A stretch of DNA of 64,000 bases from CAWELS01 sp964468205 (GTDB lineage Bacteria; Acidobacteriota; Terriglobia; Bryobacterales; Bryobacteraceae): NCBI GenBank assembly GCA_964468205.1, contig CAYXVG010000019.1, positions 49,643-113,642 on the forward strand, read 5' to 3'. Under the pieces are notes generated by a model. It did not search any database. It had not been told where the DNA came from and saw nothing but the letters and a program-made list of their open reading frames with translations. Position 1 is the first letter of the stretch; every line of letters starts with the position of its first letter. Below, one piece after another: positions 8,548 to 17,362 of this stretch. The position numbers and the translations under genes are program-made.

Positions 8548-9522
8548 ATGCTGCGAACCACATTTTTGCTCCTGGTTTTCTGCTGCTCCATGCTGGCTCA
8601 TCCGCCGCAGATCCTGATCCTGCACAAAGGCGGGTCATCGCTCGGATTCTATTCGAGCAAGGGGGAGTTTCAGGAAAGCGTCGCCACCGGCAAGCACCCG
8701 CACGAGATGGTGCTCTCCAAGGACGGGCGATACATCTATTGCACGGACAATGGCGTCATGATGATCGAGCAGGGCGGCGCCGGCGGGAACACGGTTTCCA
8801 TAATCGACATTCTCAAACGCGAGAAGGTCGGGGAAATCTCACTCGGCAAGTATCGCCGGCCGCACGGAATCGACATCGACCACAACACCGGGTACCTTTA
8901 CGTCAGCACCGAACTGCCGGATCAACTTCTCGTCATCGACCCACAGAAGCGCGAGGTGATCAAAACCTATGACGCGAAGGGCAAGACGGCGCACATGGTC
9001 CGGCTGGGGCCGGCCGGAAAGTGGGCCTACGTGAGCAACAGCTCCTCGAGCAATGTCGCGGCGATCGAGCTGGCCAGCGGCAGCGTCAAGTTGATCCCCA
9101 CCGGCGAGCGCCCGGAAGGAAGCACGCTCGCGCCCGATGGCAAGCGGCTCTATGTGGTCAACCGCGAGGCTGCGCAGATCAGCATTATCGACACTGCCAA
9201 CCAGTCCGCGGTTGGGGTCATCAAAACCGGCAATGGTCCCGTGCGGGCCCGCGTGACCCCGGACAACTCCGAGATCGTCTACGGCCTGTATCACGATAAG
9301 GCGGTGGGTATCGCCGATCTGGCGGCCCGCAAGCAACTGGTCACCATTCCGCTGGCCGGGCAGCCGGTTTCCCTGGATCTCTCCGAGGATGGGCGCTTCG
9401 CCTTCGCCTCGGCGCAGGACATCCAGAAGGTCTACGTCATCAACATCAAGGAGCGCAAAATCGCACACGTGATCGAGACGCCGCCGGACATGTTCCCGGA
9501 CCCGGTGATGGCGATTCACTAG
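8548..9522 (+). CDS. Exported YVTN-type beta-propeller protein
   Basis: A 324-aa protein with a signal peptide (MLRTTFLLLVFCCSMLAH). The rest is repeated blades of the YncE/YVTN propeller kind, with recurring units such as HEMVLSKDGRYIYCTDNG, PHGIDIDHNTGYLYVSTE, HMVRLGPAGKWAYVSNSS and GSTLAPDGKRLYVVNREA, about 40 residues apart, consistent with seven blades. Such proteins act outside the cytoplasm as binding or scaffold domains; no catalytic residue can be pointed to. Start set at ATG 8548 rather than an upstream Met at 8509, because the signal peptide begins there and a TATAAT box sits directly in front. Confidence 0.8.
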   Translation: MLRTTFLLLVFCCSMLAHPPQILILHKGGSSLGFYSSKGEFQESVATGKHPHEMVLSKDGRYIYCTDNGVMMIEQGGAGGNTVSIIDILKREKVGEISLGKYRRPHGIDIDHNTGYLYVSTELPDQLLVIDPQKREVIKTYDAKGKTAHMVRLGPAGKWAYVSNSSSSNVAAIELASGSVKLIPTGERPEGSTLAPDGKRLYVVNREAAQISIIDTANQSAVGVIKTGNGPVRARVTPDNSEIVYGLYHDKAVGIADLAARKQLVTIPLAGQPVSLDLSEDGRFAFASAQDIQKVYVINIKERKIAHVIETPPDMFPDPVMAIH

Positions 9523-9532
9523 CGGGAGCCTG

Positions 9533-10375
9533 ATGTCCGTCCGGCTGGCAGCCTCGACAATCTGCTTCCGTCGCGCGCCTATCGCCGTGGCGCTTGACGA
9601 AATCCGGAATGCGGGAATCACGGCCATCGACCTGGCTGTGATTCCCGGCTTCTGCCCTCACTTCGACGCCTCGACCGCGTCGGCCGATGATCGCCGCCGC
9701 TTCGTCGACCTGGTTTGCGGCAGCGGCCTCACCGTGACCGTCCTCACCGCCGTACCCGGTCACTTCAATGCTCCCGGGGCGGATTTCGATTCCATCGTTG
9801 CCGCCGGCCGCGCAAATGTGGATCTCGCCGCGGAGTTCGGCGCCCCGGCCGTGAACCTTCATGCAGGCATGCCGATCGAGAATCGCGACGAGTTCCTGGA
9901 CCAAGCTAAGCGGCAGGCGCGCGGGCAGAAGGCGATCGCCGAATACGCCGCCGGGAAAGGGCTGCGCATCAACCTGGAAGCGCCACACCGCAACGGTCTC
10001 ACCCGCACAATCGCCGAGGCCGAGTATCTGGTCGAGGAGATCGGCGAAGACAACGTCGACTTCCTGCTCGATGTCACCCACGTGCAGGCCGGCGGCGCCC
10101 GGCCGCACGACGCCGTGCGCCGGTGGCGGGGACGGATCGGCTACGTTCATTTGCGCGATGGCAAAGGGGAGGACATCTTCTTCGTCCCCGGCGATGGCGA
10201 CATCGACTTTGCCGCGTTACTGGCCGCGTTGGAGGAAATCCGCTACGCTGGCTGGTGCGCACTCGAACTGGAGACGCCGCGCGAAGCGCTCGAAGACCGC
10301 CGCACCGATCTGCGCCGGGCTCTACACTACCTGCAGACCAAGGCCGGCATGAAGGTGAGCGAGGGCCTCCGGTAG
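9533..10375 (+). CDS. Sugar phosphate isomerase/epimerase-like TIM barrel (hydroxypyruvate isomerase type)
   Basis: A 280-aa member of the xylose-isomerase-like TIM barrel superfamily (AP endonuclease 2 fold). Metal and catalytic positions typical of the fold are visible: Glu in NLEAPHRNG, Asp and His in LLDVTHVQAGG, His and Asp in YVHLRDGKGEDIF, and Glu in CALELET near the C-terminus. Members interconvert keto and aldo sugars or epimerise; the exact substrate is not deducible. It starts 10 nt after the propeller gene and may be co-transcribed with it. No signal peptide is seen, so it is cytoplasmic. Confidence 0.75.
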   Translation: MSVRLAASTICFRRAPIAVALDEIRNAGITAIDLAVIPGFCPHFDASTASADDRRRFVDLVCGSGLTVTVLTAVPGHFNAPGADFDSIVAAGRANVDLAAEFGAPAVNLHAGMPIENRDEFLDQAKRQARGQKAIAEYAAGKGLRINLEAPHRNGLTRTIAEAEYLVEEIGEDNVDFLLDVTHVQAGGARPHDAVRRWRGRIGYVHLRDGKGEDIFFVPGDGDIDFAALLAALEEIRYAGWCALELETPREALEDRRTDLRRALHYLQTKAGMKVSEGLR

Positions 10376-10408
10376 AATGAAGGTTCACTCGTTTCGAGGA
10401 GGCTCCAC

Positions 10409-10798
10409 ATGAAAGCTCTGGTCACCGCTTTGCTAATTACTGTCTTCGCCCTGGCGGCGCCCTCCGCCGCCCCGGCTCACGAGCCGGACGGCAAGTTCGT
10501 CCACCACGTCTTCTTCTGGTTCAAGAACCCGGACAACGCTGAACACCACAAGAAGTTTCTCGAGGAGATCGCCAAGATGAAAGCCATCGGGACCATCCTC
10601 TACTCCCACATCGGGAAACCTGCCGGGACCCCCCGGGAAGTGGTCGACAACACCTGGACCTACGACTGGCTCGTTACCTTCAAAAGCCAGGCGGACTGGA
10701 AGATTTACAACGACCATCCCATCCATTCGAAGTTCGTCGAAGAAGCCGGCCACATCTGGAGCAAGGTCCAGGTCTACGACACGATCGTCGAGGACTAG
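10409..10798 (+). CDS. Exported Dabb (stress-responsive alpha/beta barrel) domain protein
   Basis: A 129-aa protein: signal peptide (residues about 1-23, ending APAHE), then a single Dabb ferredoxin-like domain beginning FVHHVFFWFKNPDNAEHHKKF and ending WSKVQVYDTIVED. The opening H-x-V-x-F-x-F-K strand, the helix with a run of charged residues, and the aromatic-rich D-x-H-P-x-H near residue 105 are family hallmarks. Function of bacterial Dabb proteins is mostly unknown; some act in small-molecule metabolism. It has a strong ribosome binding site (GAGGAGG). A possible -10 (TAGAAT, 10373-10378) overlaps the stop codon of the preceding gene. Confidence 0.75.
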   Translation: MKALVTALLITVFALAAPSAAPAHEPDGKFVHHVFFWFKNPDNAEHHKKFLEEIAKMKAIGTILYSHIGKPAGTPREVVDNTWTYDWLVTFKSQADWKIYNDHPIHSKFVEEAGHIWSKVQVYDTIVED

Positions 10799-10862
10799 TC
10801 CCCGCACGTAGCCGTGTGCCGGGTGGTGGCAGCCGCGCCCCCAGCCGTCGCGAAAGAACCCG

Positions 10863-11675
10863 ATGAAGATTCCACCATACATTGGCTACCCGATTCTTGC
10901 CGTCTTTGCCTGGCTGGCTGCCTGGTTCATCGCCAACCGGCAGGTTTTTCACCCGATGCGGTATCCCGCCGGGTGGTGGGAAGGCCAGGCGCAGTTGGGG
11001 GTTGAGGATGTTTCCATCCGAACACCGGACGGATTGACTCTCCACGGCTGGTGGAAGGAGTCGCCAGGATCCGATCTCGTCACCCTCTACCTGCACGGAA
11101 ACGCCGGGAACGTCACGCACCGTGGCCGTCACATCCAAGAGATCGTGGCGGCCGGATCATCCGTGCTCGTGATCGACTACCGGGGCTACGGCAAGAGCCA
11201 GGGACGGCCCTCCGAGCAGGGTCTCTACACGGACGCCGAAGCCGCATACGACTATCTGCTCACACAGGGCTACGGGCCGCATCAGATCGTCCTACACGGC
11301 GAATCGCTAGGGACGTCGGTCGCCATGGATCTCGCGATCCGGCGGCCAGCCCGCGGCGTGATTCTCGAAGCTCCCTTTACCAGCGCCGGCGACGTTGCCC
11401 ACCGGATACTGCCATTCCTCGGCCCGCTGCTGGTGCGGTCATTTCCGACGAAGAGCAAGATCGGGAATCTCAAGTGGCCGCTGCTCCTGATCCACGGCAC
11501 GGAGGATGAGATCATCCCGTTCGAAATGGGCCGGGAGCTTTTCGACCTGGCGCCCGAGCCGAAGCAGTTCCGGGAGGTTCCGGGGGCGGGCCACAACGAC
11601 ATTACCGAAATTGGAGGACCTGAGTATCGCCGATGGCTCTTGGATTTCTACTCAGCGCCGCCCGGCGAAGCCTGA
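10863..11675 (+). CDS. Membrane-anchored alpha/beta hydrolase (BEM46/YfhR type)
   Basis: A 270-aa protein with one N-terminal membrane segment (residues about 6-24), then an alpha/beta-hydrolase domain. The oxyanion loop is in YLHGNAGN (residues 77-83), the nucleophile elbow is G-E-S148-L-G, the acid is in HGTEDEIIP, and the catalytic His is in GAGHND. This order and the YRGYGKS segment match the family of serine hydrolases anchored on the membrane with uncertain substrates (short esters, possibly lipids). Its 3' end overlaps the convergent gene by 28 bp. Confidence 0.8.
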   Translation: MKIPPYIGYPILAVFAWLAAWFIANRQVFHPMRYPAGWWEGQAQLGVEDVSIRTPDGLTLHGWWKESPGSDLVTLYLHGNAGNVTHRGRHIQEIVAAGSSVLVIDYRGYGKSQGRPSEQGLYTDAEAAYDYLLTQGYGPHQIVLHGESLGTSVAMDLAIRRPARGVILEAPFTSAGDVAHRILPFLGPLLVRSFPTKSKIGNLKWPLLLIHGTEDEIIPFEMGRELFDLAPEPKQFREVPGAGHNDITEIGGPEYRRWLLDFYSAPPGEA

Positions 11676-12451
11676 TCCTTGGCGTGTCCCTGCCGTGGCT
11701 GCGCTTCCATGGACTTCAAGTCCTCCGGGAAAACAGCGTAGCCATCCGGCGGCGGGAAAAGTTCCTGCAGCAGTTCGAGCCTCCGGCGCAGGTACCGGCT
11801 GGCCAGTTGGCGCGGTCCGGTTTCGACATCAATGTCGCAGCAGATCCCGTGCAGGTACAGTGTCAAGGTATCAATCAACGCCTGCCGGGCGTACTTGTCG
11901 AAACCCTTCGTCTTGCGGCGTAGATTGGTCTGCCGGCGCAGCAGGGCCTGCTTTAGTTCCCAGCTTTCCTCGTCTACTTCACCGTGAACAGCGCCGCTGA
12001 GTTCATCCTGGACAATCGCGAAGAAAGCATCCTGAATGGACTCGCCCGCCGCCTCCACGAGAACCTTGGCCAGGCAATGATAGAAGCGGTAATGATACTC
12101 GGCCACTTCCTGGTCTTTCACCGCGAAAATCAGGGCAGCCAGTTCCGGCGTTAAACCCACGGAGTCCCACACCCGTACTTTCGGGGCCGGGCGCTCGAAG
12201 GCTACCCGGTCCTCGCCGTTGCTGTGCTCCAGATAGGGAACCAGCAGAATGGCTGTCTCCGGCAGTTTTTCGCGGATCGCCGGCGGCAGCGCCAGCACCG
12301 GTTCATCGAGGTACTCCTTAACATCGTCGTCCGCGAACGGGACGCCGGTGAAGAAGTAAGAGAAGCGATTGCGCAGCGGCACCAGTTGCCCGCTGATTTG
12401 CCGGGCGAACTCGACGGTATTGAGCTTCGAAGATTGGGGTTTCTCAGACAT
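11648..12451 (-). CDS. Conserved-looking hypothetical protein
   Basis: A 267-aa soluble protein I do not recognise. Start put at ATG 12451 (MSEKPQSSKL) because a good GGAGGAG lies about 8 nt upstream; a longer version beginning at 12526 would start without one. The sequence is rich in acidic and basic helices (for example KQALLRRQTNLRRKTKGFDKY) with no membrane segment or signal peptide. A central segment (DQEVAEYHYRFYHCLAKVLVE, about residues 115-135) and an isolated CCDID near residue 208 are the only striking features. Codon use matches the neighbours, so it is probably a real gene. It overlaps the hydrolase tail by 28 bp and is divergent from the FGly sulfatase gene. Confidence 0.6.
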   Translation of the reverse strand: MSEKPQSSKLNTVEFARQISGQLVPLRNRFSYFFTGVPFADDDVKEYLDEPVLALPPAIREKLPETAILLVPYLEHSNGEDRVAFERPAPKVRVWDSVGLTPELAALIFAVKDQEVAEYHYRFYHCLAKVLVEAAGESIQDAFFAIVQDELSGAVHGEVDEESWELKQALLRRQTNLRRKTKGFDKYARQALIDTLTLYLHGICCDIDVETGPRQLASRYLRRRLELLQELFPPPDGYAVFPEDLKSMEAQPRQGHAKDQASPGGAE

Positions 12452-12499
12452 CGGCCAAGTCTCCTCCATCTTAACAGCGCCCCTGCCGGCGCCTGCGAT

Positions 12500-12505
12500 A
12501 GAATC
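12500..12505 (+). promoter_or_regulatory. -10 box (TAGAAT) just upstream of the start codon at 12515
   Basis: TAGAAT ends 9 nt before ATG 12515, predicting an mRNA leader of only about 3 nt. No Shine-Dalgarno sequence is present. Confidence 0.4.
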
Positions 12506-12514
12506 GCGAGTTAG

Positions 12515-13855
12515 ATGCCACGGCACGCCTTGTTTCTGTTGTCCCTGCTTATTGCCTTCACGCTCCAGGCCGCACCTCCCAACTTCGTGATCATCCTCGC
12601 CGACGATTTGGGCTACGGCGATCTATCCGCCTACGGCGGGTGGATCGACGTCCCGCACCTCGATCGTCTGGCCGCGGAAGGTATGCGCTTCACTGACTTC
12701 CATTCCAACGGAGCCGTTTGCAGCCCAACCCGCGCCGCGCTGCTGACGGGCCGGTATCAGCAGCGAGCCGGCATTCCCGGCGTCGTGTACGCGGACCCAA
12801 AGCAGCCGGTACACCAGGACGGCCTGCAAACCTCGGAGATCACCTTCGCCGAGCTCCTTCGGGACGCCGGCTACGCGACCGGGATCTTCGGCAAATGGCA
12901 CCTTGGCTACCACCCGCGGTACAACCCCGTTCGCCACGGCTTCGATGTCTTCCGCGGCTATGTGAGCGGCAACATTGATTTCTTCTCCCATGTCGACCAG
13001 GCAGGAACTTACGACTGGTGGCATGGCGGCGCGACGGCCCAGGAGCCTGGTTACGTCACCCACCTCATCAACCGGCACTCGGTCGCCTTCATTGAGCAGA
13101 ATCACCAACGCCCGTTCTGCCTCTATGTGCCCCACGAGGCCCCGCACTATCCCTTTCAAGGGCCGGATGATGACCCGAAGGGCTTTCGCGTTGCCGGCGA
13201 GCGCTCCGTCCGGCTGGAACAGGACGAAGCGACCATCCGGCAGAAGTACCGGGAGATGGTTATCGAGATGGACGAAGGAGTCGGCCAGATCCTGGCGACG
13301 CTCGAGCGTCTGGACCTTGACGAAAACACCCTCGTCATCTTTTTGTCCGACAACGGCGCCACTGCCGAGGGCAGCAACGGGCAGTTTCGCGGGACGAAGG
13401 GCGCCGTGTTCGAAGGCGGCCACCGTGTGCCAGCCATCGCGCGCTGGACAGGCAGAATCGAGGCCGGGTCCGAAACATATCAGTTAGCGATGAGCTTCGA
13501 TCTCATGCCGACGATGCTGGAGTTAGCCGGTATCAAACCGCCATCGGCCCATCCCTTGGACGGAGTGAGCTTGGCGCCAGTTCTGCTCCGCGGCGAGAAG
13601 CTGGAGCGTGGCCCGCTTTTCTGGCAGCACGGTGAAGCATTCGCCATGCGCGACGGCCGCTGGAAGCTTATCACCGGCCAGCGCGGCCTCGCCGGCGACG
13701 GCCTATTCGACCTCGCGGCCGATCCCGCCGAGAAGACCAACCTGGCCGAGGATCACCCGGCCCGGGTGCGGCGCATGAAAGCCGCCGTCAAGAAGTGGGT
13801 CGCGGACACGACTGCTACGGCGACCACGCAGCCCTCCTCCAAATCTTCAAAGTAA
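12515..13855 (+). CDS. Exported FGly-type arylsulfatase
   Basis: A 446-aa sulfatase with a signal peptide (residues 1-20). The metal-binding pair D30-D31 lies in VIILADDLGYGD. The complete sulfatase signature C69-S-P-T-R73 is followed by AALLTGRYQQRAG, so the cysteine can be converted to formylglycine, unlike the paralogue at 644. Further metal and substrate residues occur in GKWHLG and in LSDNGATAEGSNGQFRGTKG. By family knowledge it hydrolyses sulfate esters of carbohydrates or aromatics outside the cytoplasm; the substrate is unknown. No FGly-generating enzyme or anaerobic maturase is seen in this window. Its -10 box nearly touches the ATG. Confidence 0.9.
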   Translation: MPRHALFLLSLLIAFTLQAAPPNFVIILADDLGYGDLSAYGGWIDVPHLDRLAAEGMRFTDFHSNGAVCSPTRAALLTGRYQQRAGIPGVVYADPKQPVHQDGLQTSEITFAELLRDAGYATGIFGKWHLGYHPRYNPVRHGFDVFRGYVSGNIDFFSHVDQAGTYDWWHGGATAQEPGYVTHLINRHSVAFIEQNHQRPFCLYVPHEAPHYPFQGPDDDPKGFRVAGERSVRLEQDEATIRQKYREMVIEMDEGVGQILATLERLDLDENTLVIFLSDNGATAEGSNGQFRGTKGAVFEGGHRVPAIARWTGRIEAGSETYQLAMSFDLMPTMLELAGIKPPSAHPLDGVSLAPVLLRGEKLERGPLFWQHGEAFAMRDGRWKLITGQRGLAGDGLFDLAADPAEKTNLAEDHPARVRRMKAAVKKWVADTTATATTQPSSKSSK

Positions 13856-13883
13856 AGGAACTTATTATCTGATTATCTCAAAC

Positions 13884-13911
13884 ATGACTTGTCCTTCAAG
13901 TTTCATATAAT
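13884..13911 (+). promoter_or_regulatory. Promoter of korAB
   Basis: ATGACT (13884-13889) and a perfect TATAAT (13906-13911) are 16 bp apart. They would give a leader of about 45 nt before ATG 13963, which carries an AAGGAAG ribosome binding site. Confidence 0.5.
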
Positions 13912-13962
13912 TGTGACTGAGGGGACCCTCATTGCATCCATTCTGGACAAGGAAGTAGCTCG

Positions 13963-15810
13963 ATGTCGACATCCGAAGTCAGTCCCGCTGCCGCGAAAGA
14001 AGAAGAAGGGGGGAAGCCGCACATCGTCAACGACTTCAGCATTCAGGTCGCGACGGTCAACGGTTCCGGCTCCCAAACCGCAAACAACGTTCTCATGCGC
14101 TCCATCTTTCAGATGGGCGTACCCGTATCCGGGAAAAACCTCTTCCCATCCAATATCCAAGGCCTTCCGACCTGGTTTACCATCCGAGCCAACAAGAATG
14201 GCTACATAGGCCGGAAGAAAGAGATCGATCTGTTGGTGGCGATGAACTCGGACACCGCCAGAGATGATCTTGCCACGCTCGAGAGCGGGGCGGCCGTGGT
14301 CTACGATGCGCCGCTAAAGCTGAACGAGCTGCGTTCGGATCTATGCTTCTACCCGGTGCCTTTCGATAAGCTTGTGGCGCCAGTCTGCCCCGAGGCGCGC
14401 CTCCGGAAACTCGTGCGCAACATGATCTACGACGGAGTGGTGGCCCAACTGCTTGGTATTGAGCTCGAAGAAGTTCGCCAGGCTCTCTACAAGCAGTTTG
14501 GTCCTCGCAAGGTGAAGGCCGCCGATCTGAACTGGGGCGCGGTCCAAGCTGGAGCGGAGTACGCCAAGGAAACCTTCGAGAAGATCGACCCGCTGCATGT
14601 GGAGCGGATGGACGAAACCGCGGGCAAGATCATCATCGACGGCAACGCCGCCACGGCTCTCGGCGCCCTGTTCGCGGGCGTCACCGTGGTCGCCTGGTAT
14701 CCGATTACGCCTTCCTCGTCGCTGGTTGACGCCCTTACCAGCTTCCTGCCGAAGACGCGGATCGATCCGGAAACCGGTAAATCCACCGTCGCCGTCGTGC
14801 AGGCCGAGGATGAGTTGGCCTCGATCGGCATGGTCGTCGGGGCCGGCTGGGCCGGGGCCCGGGCGATGACCGCCACCTCCGGTCCGGGAATTTCCCTGAT
14901 GGCGGAATTCACCGGACTCGCCTATTATGCGGAAGTCCCCGCTGTCATCGTCGACGTGCAGCGCGTGGGACCCTCCACCGGGCTTCCGACGCGCACCCAG
15001 CAGGGCGACATTCTCTCCACCGCCGTTCTCTCCCATGGCGACACGAAGCATCCGATGCTGATTCCCGGATCACCTTGCGAATGCTTCTCGATGATGAATG
15101 ACGCTTTCAATCTTGCCGAGCGGTTCCAGACTCCGCTGTTTGTGATGTCGGATCTCGATCTTGGGATGAACAACTGGATGTCCGATCCGTTCGAATACCC
15201 ATCCGAGCCGATCGCCCGCGGGAAAGTACTTACGGCGGAGGACCTCGAGAAGCTTGGCGGCTTTTCCCGTTACAAGGACGTTGATGGAGACGGAATCGGC
15301 TACCGCACGCTGCCGGGTACCGAACATCCCAAGGCTTCCTATTTCGCTCGCGGCAGCGGGCACAACGAAGAAGCGAAATACAGCGAGCGGCCTGACGAAT
15401 ACGTCAGGAACGTCGATCGGCTGGCCCGCAAGTTCGACGAAATGAAGAGGCATGTTCCGAAGCCGGAGATCCAGGCTCTCGAGCACGCTTCGGCCGGCCT
15501 GGTCTGCTACGGAACCTCCAAGTACGCGACCGAGGAAAGCCGGGACCAGCTTGCCGCGGAGTACGATTTCGAGGTCAGCTATCTTCGCCTGCGCGCCTAC
15601 CCGTTCACTCAGGAGTTGCTCGATTTCATCGACCGCCACGCCACGGTGTATGTGGTAGAGCAAAACCGGGACGGCCAGATGCTTGAGCTGATGAAGATGG
15701 ATCTCAGTCCGGAGAGGAGCGCAAAGCTACGAAGCGTCCGCTACTATGGCGGGCTCCCCATTGACGCCCGCTCCATTACCGACAATATTGCCAGTCAGGA
15801 GGGACTATGA
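13963..15810 (+). CDS. korA: 2-oxoacid:ferredoxin oxidoreductase, fused gamma-alpha subunit
   Basis: A 615-aa protein joining the gamma (CoA/acyl-transfer side, about residues 25-190, starting FSIQVATVNGSGSQTANN) and alpha (pyrimidine-binding, about 225-610) parts of a 2-oxoacid:ferredoxin oxidoreductase, as in 2-oxoglutarate:ferredoxin oxidoreductase KorA. The alpha part has GNAATALGALFAGVTVVAWY and YPITPSSSLVDAL, and the segment ATSGPGISLMAEFTGLAYYAE, all standard for the family. With KorB and TPP it oxidises a 2-oxoacid to acyl-CoA while reducing ferredoxin, or runs in reverse. It overlaps korB by 4 nt (ATGA). The 2-oxoglutarate preference is inferred from the gamma-alpha fusion and the paired beta subunit, not proven. 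Confidence 0.9.
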   Translation: MSTSEVSPAAAKEEEGGKPHIVNDFSIQVATVNGSGSQTANNVLMRSIFQMGVPVSGKNLFPSNIQGLPTWFTIRANKNGYIGRKKEIDLLVAMNSDTARDDLATLESGAAVVYDAPLKLNELRSDLCFYPVPFDKLVAPVCPEARLRKLVRNMIYDGVVAQLLGIELEEVRQALYKQFGPRKVKAADLNWGAVQAGAEYAKETFEKIDPLHVERMDETAGKIIIDGNAATALGALFAGVTVVAWYPITPSSSLVDALTSFLPKTRIDPETGKSTVAVVQAEDELASIGMVVGAGWAGARAMTATSGPGISLMAEFTGLAYYAEVPAVIVDVQRVGPSTGLPTRTQQGDILSTAVLSHGDTKHPMLIPGSPCECFSMMNDAFNLAERFQTPLFVMSDLDLGMNNWMSDPFEYPSEPIARGKVLTAEDLEKLGGFSRYKDVDGDGIGYRTLPGTEHPKASYFARGSGHNEEAKYSERPDEYVRNVDRLARKFDEMKRHVPKPEIQALEHASAGLVCYGTSKYATEESRDQLAAEYDFEVSYLRLRAYPFTQELLDFIDRHATVYVVEQNRDGQMLELMKMDLSPERSAKLRSVRYYGGLPIDARSITDNIASQEGL

Positions 15811-16856
15811 GTACTAAAGCAGCGCCTCCGCCGAAGGCCCCCAAGACAAATCACATTGGTCTGGAAATCATCGAGTACAAAGGCGGCAAGACGACCCTGT
15901 GCGCCGGCTGCGGACACAATGCCATCTCCCAGCGCATCATCGATTGCTTCTTCGAGATGGGCATCCAACCGTGGAGCGTGGCGAAATTCTCCGGCATCGG
16001 GTGTTCGTCCAAGTCGCCGGCCTATTTCTTGAATCAAGCCCATGGATTTAATGGAGTGCACGGCCGGGCCCCCGCGCTGAGCACGGGAGCGATGGTGGCT
16101 AACCGCAATCTGATCGGCATGGTGGCGTCTGGTGACGGCGACACCGCCTCGATTGGACTTGGCCAGTACATGCACATGCTGCGGCGCAATGTTCCGCTGA
16201 TTTACATCATCGAGAACAACGGCGTCTATGGCCTGACGAAGGGCCAGTTCTCCGCGACCGCAGACGTCGGCTCCAAGCTCAAGAGCGGCCTGTCGAACGA
16301 GCTTCCGCCCATTGATTGCTGCCTGCTCGGCATCGAATTGGGAGCCACCATGGTGGCCCGCTCATTTTCCGGCGACAAGAACCAGCTCAAGGCCGTACTG
16401 AAGGCCGCCATCGCGCACGACGGGCTGGCGGTGCTGGACGTGATCAGCCCGTGCACCACTTTCAACGATCACGAGGGCTCCACCAAGAGCTACTCCTACA
16501 TGAAGGATCACGATGAGCCGCTGCACGATATCGACTTCGTCCCCTACTTCGAGGACATCGAGGTGGAGATCGCCGAGGGCGAGGTGCGTGACGTGAAACT
16601 TCACGACGGCTCCACGCTACGGCTCCGGAAACTCGATCGCGACTACGATCCGACGGACCGCTACGCCGCTATCCATGCTCTGCATGAGGCTGCCCGCGCC
16701 AGCGAGACCCTGACTGGGATACTCTACGTCAACAACAAGGCCGAGACTTTCCTCGACATGCTGAACCTGGTTGACGACCCGCTCGGGACCCTGCCGGAGT
16801 CGAGAACCCGGCCGCCGAAGGACGCACTCGACGAGATCATGGAGAGTCTCCGCTAG
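15807..16856 (+). CDS. korB: 2-oxoacid:ferredoxin oxidoreductase, beta subunit
   Basis: A 349-aa TPP-binding subunit. Four cysteines suited to the single [4Fe-4S] cluster are present: C32 and C35 in CAGCGHNAI, one in GIGCSS near residue 70, and one in ISPCTTFN near residue 215. The TPP/Mg motif GDGDTASIG is near residue 112 and ends with ENNGVYGLTKGQ. Translational coupling to korA through an ATGA overlap fits a 1:1 complex. A decayed copy of part of this gene lies 1.8 kb downstream (17993-18104). Confidence 0.92.
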   Translation: MSTKAAPPPKAPKTNHIGLEIIEYKGGKTTLCAGCGHNAISQRIIDCFFEMGIQPWSVAKFSGIGCSSKSPAYFLNQAHGFNGVHGRAPALSTGAMVANRNLIGMVASGDGDTASIGLGQYMHMLRRNVPLIYIIENNGVYGLTKGQFSATADVGSKLKSGLSNELPPIDCCLLGIELGATMVARSFSGDKNQLKAVLKAAIAHDGLAVLDVISPCTTFNDHEGSTKSYSYMKDHDEPLHDIDFVPYFEDIEVEIAEGEVRDVKLHDGSTLRLRKLDRDYDPTDRYAAIHALHEAARASETLTGILYVNNKAETFLDMLNLVDDPLGTLPESRTRPPKDALDEIMESLR

Positions 16857-16927
16857 CGAGGGGGTCCGCCCCGGCCTAACCACTGAAATTGCGGCCGCCC
16901 GGGAGGGCCACCTCAGCACTTGCCGAA

Positions 16928-17325
16928 GGTGGCCCCGACTTGGATGTTAATCGCTTCGAAGAATAAACACTTCTGAATCAATCGATTACAGAGCAGCATT
17001 TTCGCCATTTTGATGCCGGCCAAAGCTCCTGGCCGGAGTGGCTCCAGCGTTTAGTTGGCTTTGTTTTGTCATATTCGGTTGTCAAACATCCAGCGGGTAG
17101 AGGCTGCTGGCCGCCACCCAAGAAGAGAGAATCAAGAGACCCCAGAACCGCAGCGCGAGGATCATCTTCGCGGCAACGTCAGGCCTCATTCACGGGCGAA
17201 CTCGAAGCCAAGCCGAATCCGCCAGTACTGCAGAAGACTACCACGCACCGTTTTGAAACAAAGGTGTCGAGACGCAGCAAGTGATTGATATGTTGCGGTT
17301 TGTGTAGGATTTGAGGTGATGTGAT
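16928..17325 (+). repeat. Long direct repeat, copy 1 (R1)
   Basis: A ~398-bp segment after korB that recurs almost identically at 18164-18560. The copies differ by scattered substitutions and a few small indels. It begins ggtggcccc and ends gaggtgatgtgat. The short frames inside are not conserved between copies, because an indel shifts the frame, so it does not look coding. It contains a 6-bp stem (CCGGCC 17016-17021 / GGCCGG 17031-17036) followed by a T-rich stretch. Weak similarity between the copies continues upstream to about 16894. With the ~35 bp on either side this is all that the 506-bp gap 16857-17362 holds. Confidence 0.9.
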
Positions 17326-17362
17326 CGGCGATCTAAGCAGTGAGCAAGCTGGCCACTACCGC

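Noticed and set aside
17055..17288. Short frames inside the direct repeats as possible small proteins
   Set aside because: The matching frame in the second copy is shifted by an indel, so the protein is not conserved between two nearly identical copies.
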